Below are positions 23,019 to 30,843 of a DNA stretch of 36,263 nt, in pieces. The stretch covers positions 1 through 36,263 of the forward strand of contig JACMNE010000024.1 of the NCBI GenBank assembly GCA_014378715.1. The letters run 5' to 3'. Within the stretch, counting starts at the first letter, position 1; each line of letters begins with the position of its first letter. The translations under genes and the position numbers were made by a program. Source of the stretch: Microbacteriaceae bacterium (GTDB taxonomy: Bacteria; Actinomycetota; Actinomycetes; Actinomycetales; Microbacteriaceae). The notes below the pieces were generated by a model. It was not told the DNA's origin. It saw only the letters and a program-made list of their open reading frames with translations, and made no database searches.

Positions 23019-24370
23019 CAGAGGACCTTTCCCGGGTTGAGGATGCCGAGCGGGTCGAAGACCGCCTTGATCTGCCGTTGCAGCTCCAGCTGCTCCGCGC
23101 CGAGCTCGGCGCCGATCCAGCGTCGTTTGAGGATCCCGACGCCGTGTTCGCCGGTCAGGGTGCCGCCGAGGGCGAGCGCTGCCTCGAACAGCTCGCCAGC
23201 CGCGCTCCAGACCTCCTCCGGCACGGTGGGGCCGTCGAAGATGAAGTTCGGGTGCAGGTTGCCGTCTCCCGCGTGAGCCACGGTCGGGATCTGCAGCCCC
23301 GACTTCCGCTCGATTTCGCCGATCGCCGCGAACATGGCCGGCAGGGCGCTTCGTGGCACCGCGACATCCTCGATGAGGACAGTGCCCGTCGCGACCAGGG
23401 CCGGGTGGAAGGAGCGGCGGACCGCCAACATCCGCTCGCCTTCGATCGGGTCGGTCGTGAGCTCGGCGCGTCCGTTCAGAGAGCGGATGATGGCGAGCGC
23501 CGCAGTGGCCTCGTCCCCGCTCGCCGCGCCGTCGGTCTGCACGAGTAGGTAGGCGCCGCCAGCCAGGTCGACGCCGAGGTAGGCGCCGATCAGGTCGAGC
23601 GAGCGGGCGTCGAGCAGCTCCATGGCCGCGGGTCTCAGCCGTGCCGCCGTGATCGCCGCGGAGGCCGCAGCGGCCTCGGTGATCGTGTCGAAGTACGCGC
23701 CGATCGTGGCGACGGTCCCGGTCGGGATGCCGCGCAGCTTCACGGTCGCCTCGACGATCACCCCGAGGGTGCCCTCGGAGCCGATCATCAGGGCCGTGAG
23801 GTCGAGGCCCGTGACACCCTTCACACTGCGGTGCCCGAGCGACAGCAGCGAGCCGTCGGCGCGCACCACCTCGAGGGCGAGCACCGCCTCGCGGGTCACC
23901 CCGTACTTCGCGCAGAGCAGGCCGCCCGCGTTCGTGGCGATGTTGCCGCCGACGGTCGAGATGGCCTTGCTCGCCGGGTCAGGGGCGAACCAGAGCCCGT
24001 GCTCCTCGAGGGCGCGGTTGAGGTGGGCATTGATGATGCCCGGCTGCACGACGGCGAGCTCGTCGGCGGCGGACACCTCGAGAATGCCGTTCATGGCCAG
24101 CGTCGAGAGCATGATCTCGCCAGCTCCGGCGATCGCGCCGCCCGCGAGGCCCGTGCCGGCGCCGCGCGTCACGACGGGCACCCGGTGGGCTGTCGCGATG
24201 CGCATCGTGGCCTGCACGTCCGCGGTCGAGCGGGCGGTCACGATCGCGAGCGGTGGGGCGTCCGAGACGTGCCCGGACTGGTCGGCGCGCGCAGCGTCGA
24301 GCTGCGGCGCGGCGGTCGAGACGGCGTCGCCGAGGGCGTCACGGAGGGCGTCGATCACGGCGGTATCCAT
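23018..24370 (-). CDS. GlcD-type FAD-linked oxidase (glycolate/D-lactate dehydrogenase family)
   Basis: A 450-residue FAD_binding_4 protein. The FAD loop TRGAGTGLAGGAIA (68-81) and GGNIATNAGG (about 142-151) fit vanillyl-alcohol-oxidase-family enzymes; the C-terminal half has AHAGDGNLHPN with metal-site histidines, and it ends LNPGKVL as in GlcD/Dld. It should oxidise a 2-hydroxy acid such as D-lactate or glycolate and pass electrons to a quinone or partner; no iron-sulfur partner gene is adjacent. It is divergent from the Ada-AlkA gene, 74 bases away. Confidence 0.88.
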   Translation of the reverse strand: MDTAVIDALRDALGDAVSTAAPQLDAARADQSGHVSDAPPLAIVTARSTADVQATMRIATAHRVPVVTRGAGTGLAGGAIAGAGEIMLSTLAMNGILEVSAADELAVVQPGIINAHLNRALEEHGLWFAPDPASKAISTVGGNIATNAGGLLCAKYGVTREAVLALEVVRADGSLLSLGHRSVKGVTGLDLTALMIGSEGTLGVIVEATVKLRGIPTGTVATIGAYFDTITEAAAASAAITAARLRPAAMELLDARSLDLIGAYLGVDLAGGAYLLVQTDGAASGDEATAALAIIRSLNGRAELTTDPIEGERMLAVRRSFHPALVATGTVLIEDVAVPRSALPAMFAAIGEIERKSGLQIPTVAHAGDGNLHPNFIFDGPTVPEEVWSAAGELFEAALALGGTLTGEHGVGILKRRWIGAELGAEQLELQRQIKAVFDPLGILNPGKVL

Positions 24371-24403
24371 GGGCCCCAGGATATGCGGTCGGCGATGTCC
24401 GAT

Positions 24404-24417
24404 TCCCGCTAGCGGGA
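24404..24417. promoter_or_regulatory. 14-bp perfect palindrome in the glcD/ada-alkA divergent region
   Basis: TCCCGCTAGCGGGA is a perfect inverted repeat in the 74-bp promoter region shared by the FAD oxidase and the Ada-AlkA gene, 28 bases before the latter's ATG. It could be an operator for either. Note that Ada proteins usually bind non-palindromic A/B boxes, so the binder may be another regulator. Confidence 0.4.
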
Positions 24418-24444
24418 GGCGGCCGGGCGTGCGAAGGTCGTGGG

Positions 24445-25938
24445 ATGAGCCTGCTGTCCCGTCCCGCCCAGCCCGCCCCGCCCGCAGCCGTCGGCCCCGC
24501 TGATCCGCTGTTCGCCGTGCGCTACCGCGCCATGTCCTCCCGCGACGCCCGCTTCGACGGGCAGTTCATCACGGGCGTGCGGTCGACCGGCATCTACTGC
24601 CGACCGAGCTGCCCGGCCACCACCCCGCAGGCGAAGAATGTGACCTTCTACCGCACTGCCGCGGCCGCCCACGAGGCCGGGCTGCGCGCCTGCAAGCGCT
24701 GCCTGCCCGACGCCGTGCCCGGCTCCCCCGAGTGGAACCTGCGCGACGACATCGCCTCGCGCGCGATGCGGCTGATCTCCGACGGCGTCGTCGACCGCTC
24801 CGGCGTCACCGGACTGGCCGACCACCTCGGCTACACCGCCAGGCACCTCACCCGGGTACTCGTCGACGAACTCGGCGCCGGTCCCCTCGCCCTCGCCCGC
24901 GCGCACCGCGCCCAGACGGCCCGCACTCTGCTCACGGCGACGGCGCTTCCGCTAGCGGATGTCGCGTTCGCCGCCGGATTCTCCAGCATCCGCCAGTTCA
25001 ACGAGACGATCGCCGGTGTGTACGAACGCACCCCGTCGCAGCTGCGGGCCACGGGATCGGCCGCCGCCGCGACCGGCACCACGGGCGAGACGCAGCTCAC
25101 CCTCCGGCTGCCCACCCGTTCCCCCTTCGACGGTGCGGGGCTGTTCAAGTTCCTCGCCGACCACGCGATCGCCGGCATCGAGACATCGACTGCCACCACC
25201 TACTCGCGCGGGCTGCGGCTGCCGGCCGGCACGGCGAGCATCGACCTGCGCCTGGATGGCCTGGGCGGCCTCGCGGTCGAGTGCACCGCGAAGCTCGAGC
25301 ACGTCTCCGACGTGGCGACCCTCGTCGAGCGGGTGCGTCGCCTCCTCGACCTCGACGCCGACTCGGTCGCGATCGACGCCGCGCTGGGCGCAGACCCGGC
25401 GCTCGCGACATCCGTTGCCCTGCGACCCGGCGTGCGCCTGCCGGGCAGCATCGACGCCGTCGAGACGCTGTTCCGCACGCTGATCGGGCAGCAGGTGTCG
25501 GTCGCCGCGGCGCGCACCGTGCTCGGGCGCATCTGCCGCGAGCTGTGCGGCGACAGCGGCCTGTTCCCCACGGCGGCCGACCTCGCCGAGCGCGGGGCGA
25601 CCGTGCTGCGCGGGCCCGCCCCGCGGGTCTCCGCGATCATCGGCGCGGCGACCGCGATCGCCGCCGGCGACCTCGTGCTCGATGTGGGGATGTCCGAGCC
25701 CGACCTGCGGGCCGCCCTCGTCGCCCTGCCCGGCATCGGACCGTGGACGGCCGGCTATGTCGCGATGCGGGTGCTCGGCAGCCCCGACGTGCTTCTCGCG
25801 AGCGACCTCGTGATGATGCAGGGCGCCGCCCGCCTCGGCCTGCCGAACACCTCGGGTGCTCTGGCCGCGTACGGTGCGCGCTGGGCGCCCTGGCGCAGCT
25901 ACGCCGGCCTGCACCTCTGGCGCTCCGCCGATCGCTAG
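24445..25938 (+). CDS. Ada regulator/AlkA DNA-3-methyladenine glycosylase fusion
   Basis: A 497-residue fusion. Residues 22-88 form the Ada zinc domain with Cys52 and Cys56 (YCRPSCP) and Cys83 and Cys86 (CKRC), where Cys52 should accept a methyl from phosphotriesters. An AraC-type DNA-binding region follows (about 105-195; LADVAFAAGFSSIRQFNETIAGVY). The C-terminal part is AlkA-like: an N-terminal beta domain, then a helix-hairpin-helix glycosylase with LPGIGPWTAGYVAMRVL and an Asp downstream (LASDLVM). It lacks the C-terminal Ada methyltransferase (PCHR). It should both sense methylation and remove methylated bases. GAAGG precedes the ATG. Confidence 0.9.
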   Translation: MSLLSRPAQPAPPAAVGPADPLFAVRYRAMSSRDARFDGQFITGVRSTGIYCRPSCPATTPQAKNVTFYRTAAAAHEAGLRACKRCLPDAVPGSPEWNLRDDIASRAMRLISDGVVDRSGVTGLADHLGYTARHLTRVLVDELGAGPLALARAHRAQTARTLLTATALPLADVAFAAGFSSIRQFNETIAGVYERTPSQLRATGSAAAATGTTGETQLTLRLPTRSPFDGAGLFKFLADHAIAGIETSTATTYSRGLRLPAGTASIDLRLDGLGGLAVECTAKLEHVSDVATLVERVRRLLDLDADSVAIDAALGADPALATSVALRPGVRLPGSIDAVETLFRTLIGQQVSVAAARTVLGRICRELCGDSGLFPTAADLAERGATVLRGPAPRVSAIIGAATAIAAGDLVLDVGMSEPDLRAALVALPGIGPWTAGYVAMRVLGSPDVLLASDLVMMQGAARLGLPNTSGALAAYGARWAPWRSYAGLHLWRSADR

Positions 25939-25947
25939 CATCGAGCC

Positions 25948-26478
25948 ATGGATTCCTCGAAAGCGGATGTCGCGCTCGGCGACGGGCGGGACGAGACCGC
26001 TGCGGAACGGCTGGACCGCAACTGGGACGAGATCCTGCAGGAGCTGCGGGTCACCCAGACCGGATCGCAGATCATCACCGGATTCCTGCTCACGCTGGCC
26101 TTCCAGTCGCGCTTCACCGACCTCGACCCGTTCCAGGTCGGCGCCTACCTGGTGCTCGTGGTCCTCGCGGCCGCGACGACGGCCCTCGGACTCGCCCCGG
26201 TGAGCCTGCACCGCACCCTGTTCCGGCAGAAGGCGAAGGAGCCGCTCGTGCGAATCGCGAACCGGGTACTGAAGACCGTGCTCGTGGGGGTCGCCTGCGT
26301 GCTGGCCGGCACCGTGCTGCTGATCTTCGACGTCGTTGTCGGGCGCGCGGCGGGCATCGTGGCCGGCAGCCTCGCGCTACTGGCGATGGTCGGCATCGCC
26401 CTGGCCCTGCCGCTGCTCGCGAGGCGGTCGATGCGCGCGAACCCGACGGACGCTGCACCGGGATCACCACGAGGATGA
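25948..26478 (+). CDS. DUF6328 family membrane protein
   Basis: A 176-residue protein with a charged N-terminal segment containing RNWDEILQELRVTQTGSQI and then FLLTLAFQSRFTDLD, a pattern typical of actinobacterial DUF6328. It has about four hydrophobic helices (45-60, 66-84, 110-133, 138-156). Function unknown. It starts 9 bases after the Ada-AlkA stop and is probably cotranscribed. Its TGA opens a strong terminator stem. Confidence 0.8.
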   Translation: MDSSKADVALGDGRDETAAERLDRNWDEILQELRVTQTGSQIITGFLLTLAFQSRFTDLDPFQVGAYLVLVVLAAATTALGLAPVSLHRTLFRQKAKEPLVRIANRVLKTVLVGVACVLAGTVLLIFDVVVGRAAGIVAGSLALLAMVGIALALPLLARRSMRANPTDAAPGSPRG

Positions 26479-26520
26479 CCGATCCGGCCCCGTGTCGATG
26501 TGCAGGGGGCCGGATCGGTC
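26477..26520 (+). terminator. Intrinsic terminator after DUF6328 gene
   Basis: GACCGATCCGGCCCC (26477-26491) pairs perfectly with 26506-26520, a 15-bp stem with a 14-base loop. It begins within the stop codon of the DUF6328 gene. No strong T-run follows. Confidence 0.75.
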
Positions 26521-26763
26521 CGACGCAGCGCGCAGCGTCTCGGAAGGGAAAACCGGTGTCCCTGCACCACCGGCGACGGCGCCGCCCTGCACCACACGTC
26601 GTTCGTCTGCCGACCCGAGAATCACTGTTGACACTGCACTACCGGTATCGACCGGCGTCGTAGAAGTCATTTTAGCGACGCCTGTCCCCCGAACGCGGGG
26701 TACATTTTCGGGGCAAAATCGTGACAGCATCCGGTGCCCCGGTAGTGCTATGTTCGGCCGCCC
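26521..26763. other. Gene-poor region between DUF6328 and Ku genes
   Basis: This stretch has lower GC content than its neighbours. I see no convincing gene. It holds a CCCCGAACGCGGGG hairpin (26686-26699) followed by TACATTTT, which could terminate a transcript, and a 10-bp inverted repeat, GCACTACCGG at 26636-26645 and its complement at 26739-26748. A TTGACA at 26628-26633 has no matching -10 box. Confidence 0.35.
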
Positions 26764-27597
26764 CTACTTCTTCGCGGTCTTCTTCGAAACCTCCGCTTTC
26801 TTCTCCCGGCTCCTCTCCACACTGCGCTTCAGCGCCTCCATCAGGTCGAGCACCTCGCCGCCCTCGCTCTCCTCCTCCTTCGCCCCGAACGTCGCCTCCG
26901 TGTCGAGGGCATCCCCCTGAGCGAGCTTCGCGTCGATGAGTGTGCGCAGCTGGTCCTGGTAGTCGTCACTGAACCTCTCAGGCTCGAAGTCCGACTCGAA
27001 GCTCGACACCAACTCCGTCGACATCTCCAGCTCCTTCGCGGTGATCTTCACCGGTTCGTCGAGAGCCGGGAAGTTGGCCTCGCGCACCTCGTCGTCCCAG
27101 AGCAGCGACTGCAGCATCAGCACGTCACCGTGCACACGCAGCGCGCCCAGCCGCGTCTTCTGCCGCAGCGCGAAGTGCACGATCGCGGTGCGGTTGGTCT
27201 CCTCGAGCGTGCGCCGCAGGAGGGCGTAGGCCTTGATCGACGTCGACGCGGGCTCGAGGAAGTAGCTGCGGTCGAACATGATCGGGTCGATCTGGTCGGT
27301 CGGCACGAACTCGACAACGTCGATCTCGCGGCTGCGCTCCTCCGGCAGCGAGCGCAGGTCCTCCGAGGTGATCACCACGGTGCGCTCGCCGTCGTCGTAG
27401 GCCTTGTCGATGTGCTCGAAGTCCACGATTTTGCCACACACCTCACACCGGCGTTGATAGCGGATGCGGCCACCATCCTTATCGTGCACCTGGTGCAGCG
27501 AGACGTCGTGATCCTGGGTGGCGCTGTACACCTTCACCGGCACGTTGACGAGCCCGAACGTGATGGCCCCACTCCAAATGGCTCGCATGAGTGCCAT
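26764..27597 (-). CDS. ku: Ku DNA end-binding protein
   Basis: A 277-residue bacterial Ku. It begins with the family signature MRAIWSGAITFGLVNVPVKV, has HQVHDKDGGRIRYQRRCEVC and a Ku core to about residue 240, then a lysine-rich C-terminal tail (SREKKAEVSKKTAKK) typical for DNA-bridging. It binds broken ends and recruits LigD, which is encoded divergently just 84 bases away. Two in-frame ATGs (27597 and 27588) are possible starts. Confidence 0.95.
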   Translation of the reverse strand: MALMRAIWSGAITFGLVNVPVKVYSATQDHDVSLHQVHDKDGGRIRYQRRCEVCGKIVDFEHIDKAYDDGERTVVITSEDLRSLPEERSREIDVVEFVPTDQIDPIMFDRSYFLEPASTSIKAYALLRRTLEETNRTAIVHFALRQKTRLGALRVHGDVLMLQSLLWDDEVREANFPALDEPVKITAKELEMSTELVSSFESDFEPERFSDDYQDQLRTLIDAKLAQGDALDTEATFGAKEEESEGGEVLDLMEALKRSVERSREKKAEVSKKTAKK

Positions 27598-27680
27598 TGT
27601 CGTCCGAGGCGGCGGTCAGCGAAAGGGCTGTGTCGGTCAAGGGGCTGGTCCCCGCGACATCCGCCCCCCAGAATATTCAT

Positions 27681-30089
27681 GTGGCCGACACCCCCGCGAC
27701 CGTGACCGTGGACGGTCGGCGCATCCGCCTGACGCACCTCGACAAGGTGCTCTACCCCGAGACGGGCACGACCAAGGCGCAGGTGCTCGACTACTATGCG
27801 CGGGTCGCCGACGTGCTCGTCGCGCACGCGGCGAACCGGCCGGCGACGCGCAAGCGCTGGGTGCACGGGGTGGGCACGGCCGGGGAACCAGGGATGGCGT
27901 TCTTTCAGAAGAACCTCGACGAGTCCACTCCCGACTGGGTGGCGCGGCGCACCGTGAAGCACCGCGATCACTCCAACGACTACCCGCTGCTCAACGACCG
28001 GGCCACGCTGACCTGGCTCGCGCAGACCTCCGCACTCGAGCTGCATGTTCCGCAGTGGCAGTTCGGGCGCACCGGAACCCAGAAGAATCCCGACCGCGTG
28101 GTACTCGACCTCGACCCCGGGGACGGCGTGGGGCTGGCCGAGTGCGCCCAGGTGGCCCGCTGGGCGCGGGAGATCCTCACCGGCATGGGGCTCGAGCCGC
28201 TGCCGGTGACCTCCGGCAGCAAGGGCATCCACCTGTACGCGGCGCTCGACGGCAGCCTCGACTCCGAGCAGGTGAGCGCCGTGGCGCACGAGCTCGCGCG
28301 CGCCCTCGAGGCCGATCACCGCGACCTGGTGCTCAGCGACATGAAGCGCGCACTGCGCGCCGGGAAGGTGCTCGTCGACTGGAGCCAGAACAGCGCGAAC
28401 AAGACCACGGTCACGCCCTACTCGCTGCGGGGGCGCGCCCGCCCGATGGTCGCCGCCCCCCGCACCTGGGACGAGCTCGACGCGCCCGACCTCGCCCACC
28501 TCGACTACGAGCAGGTGCTCGACCGGCTCGCGGCCGACCCCGACCCGCTCGCCGCGCTCCTGGCCGGGCACCTCGCCTCACTCGAGCCGACACCGGGCCG
28601 CCTCGCGTCCTTCGAGTCCACCCCTGAGGCGGAGGACCGCCTCGCGACCTACCGCAACAGGCGCGACGGCTCGAAGACGCCAGAGCCCGTTCCCGTGGGG
28701 GTCGCCCCCGCCGCAACCGGCACCAGCTTCGTCATCCAGGAGCACCACGCGCGGGCACTGCACTGGGACTTCCGGCTGGAGCACGACGGGGTGCTGGTCA
28801 GCTGGGCGCTGCCGAAGGGGGTGCCCACCGACCGCCGCAAGAACCACCTCGCCGTGCAGACCGAGGATCATCCGCTCGAGTACGGCACCTTCGCCGGCAC
28901 GATCCCCCAGGGCGAGTACGGCGCAGGCGAGGTCACCATCTGGGACTCCGGCGAGTTCGAGCTCGAGAAGTGGCGCGACGGCAAGGAGGTCATCGTCGTT
29001 CTGCACAGCGCGGAGCGGGGTGTGCGCCGCTTCGCGCTCATCCACACCCGCGACACCAGCTGGCTCATCCACCTGATGGAGGATGCCGGGGTCGATGCGG
29101 CTCCGGAGCGGCCCTCCCCCGCCGGACCCGTGCGGCCCATGCTCGCGACCGCCGGTACCGCCGCCTCGATCGACGACGCCAGCGAGTGGGCGTTCGAGAT
29201 GAAGTGGGACGGCATCCGCGCCATCGCCACGATCACCGACGACACCGTGACCCTCACCAGCCGCAACGGCACGCCGCTGAGCGCCAGCTACCCCGACCTC
29301 GCCGGCATCCCCGAAGCAGTCGACGGGGCAGTCGACGGGGCAGTGGTGCTCGACGGCGAGATCATCGTGCCAGGAAGGAACGGCGCCCCCGACTTCGGCC
29401 GCCTGCAGCAGCGAATGGGCATCACCGATGCCAGGCAGGCGGGTGCCGCGGCCCGCACCCATCCGGCCACCTACGTCGTCTTCGACGTGCTGCAGTGGAA
29501 CGGGGAGGCGGTCACCGGCCGGGCGTGGGCTCAGCGGCGGGAGCTCCTCGACGCCGCCGTGCACGAGACCGGCGCCACCCGCCTCTCCCCCGTCTTCGAC
29601 GGCGACCTCGACGCCGCGATCGCCACCAGCGTCCAGCTGGGGCTGGAGGGGGTCATGGCCAAGCGGCTGGACTCCGTCTACCGGCCGGGGCGCCGCTCGC
29701 CGTCCTGGGTCAAGATCACCCATCACCGCACACAGGAGGTGGTGATCGGCGGCTGGCGGCCCGGAAGGGGCAACCGCGAAGGCCGCATCGGCTCCCTGCT
29801 CGTCGGGGTGATGGATGGCGGTGCGCTGCGTTATTCGGGGCGGGTGGGCACGGGGTTCCGCGATGCGGACCTCGACCTGATCGCCCGCAGGCTACATCCG
29901 CTTGCCAGAGCGACGACGCCGTTCGACGACGTGCCAGAGGCGGACGCCGGGGACGCCCACTGGGTCACTCCGAAGCTCGTCGGGGAGGTCGAGTTCGCCG
30001 AGTGGACCTCTGCCGGACGCCTCAGGCACCCGACCTGGCGCGGATTGCGGCCAGACAAGCAGCCGGACGACGCCGTTCAAGTACCGTAG
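27681..30089 (+). CDS. ligD: LigD: multifunctional end-joining polymerase/phosphoesterase/ligase
   Basis: About 802 residues with mycobacterial domain order. POL (about 10-280) has the DLDPG catalytic aspartates (143 and 145) and VLVDWSQN; PE (about 345-480) has HHARALHWDFRLEHDG; LIG (about 485-790) has EMKWDG with nucleophile Lys508. It fills in, trims and seals double-strand breaks with Ku. The start is uncertain: GTG 27681 fits homologues, which begin shortly before VDGRRIRLTHLDKVLYP, but GTG 27630 or GTG 27591 are in frame, and 27591 would overlap the Ku start. There is an in-frame 12-bp duplication at 29316-29339. Confidence 0.93.
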   Translation: MADTPATVTVDGRRIRLTHLDKVLYPETGTTKAQVLDYYARVADVLVAHAANRPATRKRWVHGVGTAGEPGMAFFQKNLDESTPDWVARRTVKHRDHSNDYPLLNDRATLTWLAQTSALELHVPQWQFGRTGTQKNPDRVVLDLDPGDGVGLAECAQVARWAREILTGMGLEPLPVTSGSKGIHLYAALDGSLDSEQVSAVAHELARALEADHRDLVLSDMKRALRAGKVLVDWSQNSANKTTVTPYSLRGRARPMVAAPRTWDELDAPDLAHLDYEQVLDRLAADPDPLAALLAGHLASLEPTPGRLASFESTPEAEDRLATYRNRRDGSKTPEPVPVGVAPAATGTSFVIQEHHARALHWDFRLEHDGVLVSWALPKGVPTDRRKNHLAVQTEDHPLEYGTFAGTIPQGEYGAGEVTIWDSGEFELEKWRDGKEVIVVLHSAERGVRRFALIHTRDTSWLIHLMEDAGVDAAPERPSPAGPVRPMLATAGTAASIDDASEWAFEMKWDGIRAIATITDDTVTLTSRNGTPLSASYPDLAGIPEAVDGAVDGAVVLDGEIIVPGRNGAPDFGRLQQRMGITDARQAGAAARTHPATYVVFDVLQWNGEAVTGRAWAQRRELLDAAVHETGATRLSPVFDGDLDAAIATSVQLGLEGVMAKRLDSVYRPGRRSPSWVKITHHRTQEVVIGGWRPGRGNREGRIGSLLVGVMDGGALRYSGRVGTGFRDADLDLIARRLHPLARATTPFDDVPEADAGDAHWVTPKLVGEVEFAEWTSAGRLRHPTWRGLRPDKQPDDAVQVP
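29316..29339. repeat. 12-bp tandem duplication in ligD
   Basis: GCAGTCGACGGG occurs twice in tandem, with a partial third copy. It duplicates four residues (AVDG) in the ligase adenylation domain, in a loop just before VVLDGEI. Confidence 0.9.
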
Positions 30090-30124
30090 TTCCCACCCAC
30101 ACCCCACACACAAAGGACCCCGGA

Positions 30125-30736
30125 ATGCGCCTGAGACTGCTCTTCATCATCGGAATCCTCGCCGGCTACATCCTCGGAGCCCGCGCCGGACGCGCGCGCT
30201 ACGAGCAGATCAAGACGAAGGCCGCCGAGGCGTGGGAGGACCCGCGGGTGCAGAAGGTCGTCGCGGACACGCAGGAGTTCGTGAACGACAACGCCCCGAT
30301 CGTGGCAGAGAAGGTCGCTGAGGGAGCCAAGGTCGCCGGCGAGAAGGTCGCCGAGGGGGCCAAGGTCGCGGGCGATCTCGTCGCCGAGGGCGCGAAGGTC
30401 GCCGCGGAGGGCGTGCGCGTCGCCGGAGACAAGGTCGTCGAGTCCGCCAGGCTCGCGGGCACCTCCGTCGCCGAGGGCGCCAAGGTCGCCACGGCCAGCG
30501 CGAAGGAGGCCGCGGCGAAGGTCGCGGAGACCGCCCGCGAGGCCGCGGACCGTGTCGCCGCCACCGCCCGCGAGACCGCCGCTAAGGTCACGGAGACCGC
30601 GAAGTCGGTCGGCGGTACTCATGCAGAAGCGGATCGGGCGGACGGCACCACAACGCAGGCGGATGCGGACGCGCACTCGAACGCCGACGCGCGCTCGGAC
30701 GCCGACACCACCGAGCCCGCGCCGAAGGCCGACTGA
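30125..30736 (+). CDS. Membrane-anchored repeat protein, YtxH/LEA-like
   Basis: A 203-residue protein. An N-terminal hydrophobic helix (about 4-20; LRLLFIIGILAGYILGARAG) is followed by a RYEQI segment resembling YtxH-domain proteins. Residues about 60-165 are 11-residue repeats such as VAEGAKVAGEK, VAEGAKVAGDL and VAEGAKVAAEG, which would form an amphipathic helix as in LEA group 3 or apolipoprotein-like proteins. An acidic, Ala/Asp-rich tail ends the protein. A stress-protective or membrane-shielding role is inferred. AAAGGA precedes the ATG; it lies 36 bases after ligD and may be cotranscribed. Confidence 0.75.
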   Translation: MRLRLLFIIGILAGYILGARAGRARYEQIKTKAAEAWEDPRVQKVVADTQEFVNDNAPIVAEKVAEGAKVAGEKVAEGAKVAGDLVAEGAKVAAEGVRVAGDKVVESARLAGTSVAEGAKVATASAKEAAAKVAETAREAADRVAATARETAAKVTETAKSVGGTHAEADRADGTTTQADADAHSNADARSDADTTEPAPKAD

Positions 30737-30843
30737 GCCGGTCTCCTGCGCGGGCGGCATCCTGAGCCGGTCTGCAGCGAACGGGCTCGCGCGGCAGGTG
30801 GGGCGGCAGGTGGGGCGGCCGGTCTGCGCCAGCCGCGCCCCGC
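30733..30843. repeat. Intergenic stretch with short duplications
   Basis: The converging gap between the repeat protein and aspA holds CTGAGCCGGTCT twice (30733-30744 and 30762-30773) and the 12-mer GCGGCAGGTGGG twice in tandem (30791-30814). No gene or clear terminator is seen. Confidence 0.6.

Noticed and set aside
26464-26730. 88-codon minus-strand open frame in the ku upstream gap
   Set aside because: It runs through a strong terminator hairpin, has no ribosome-binding site and resembles no protein I know.
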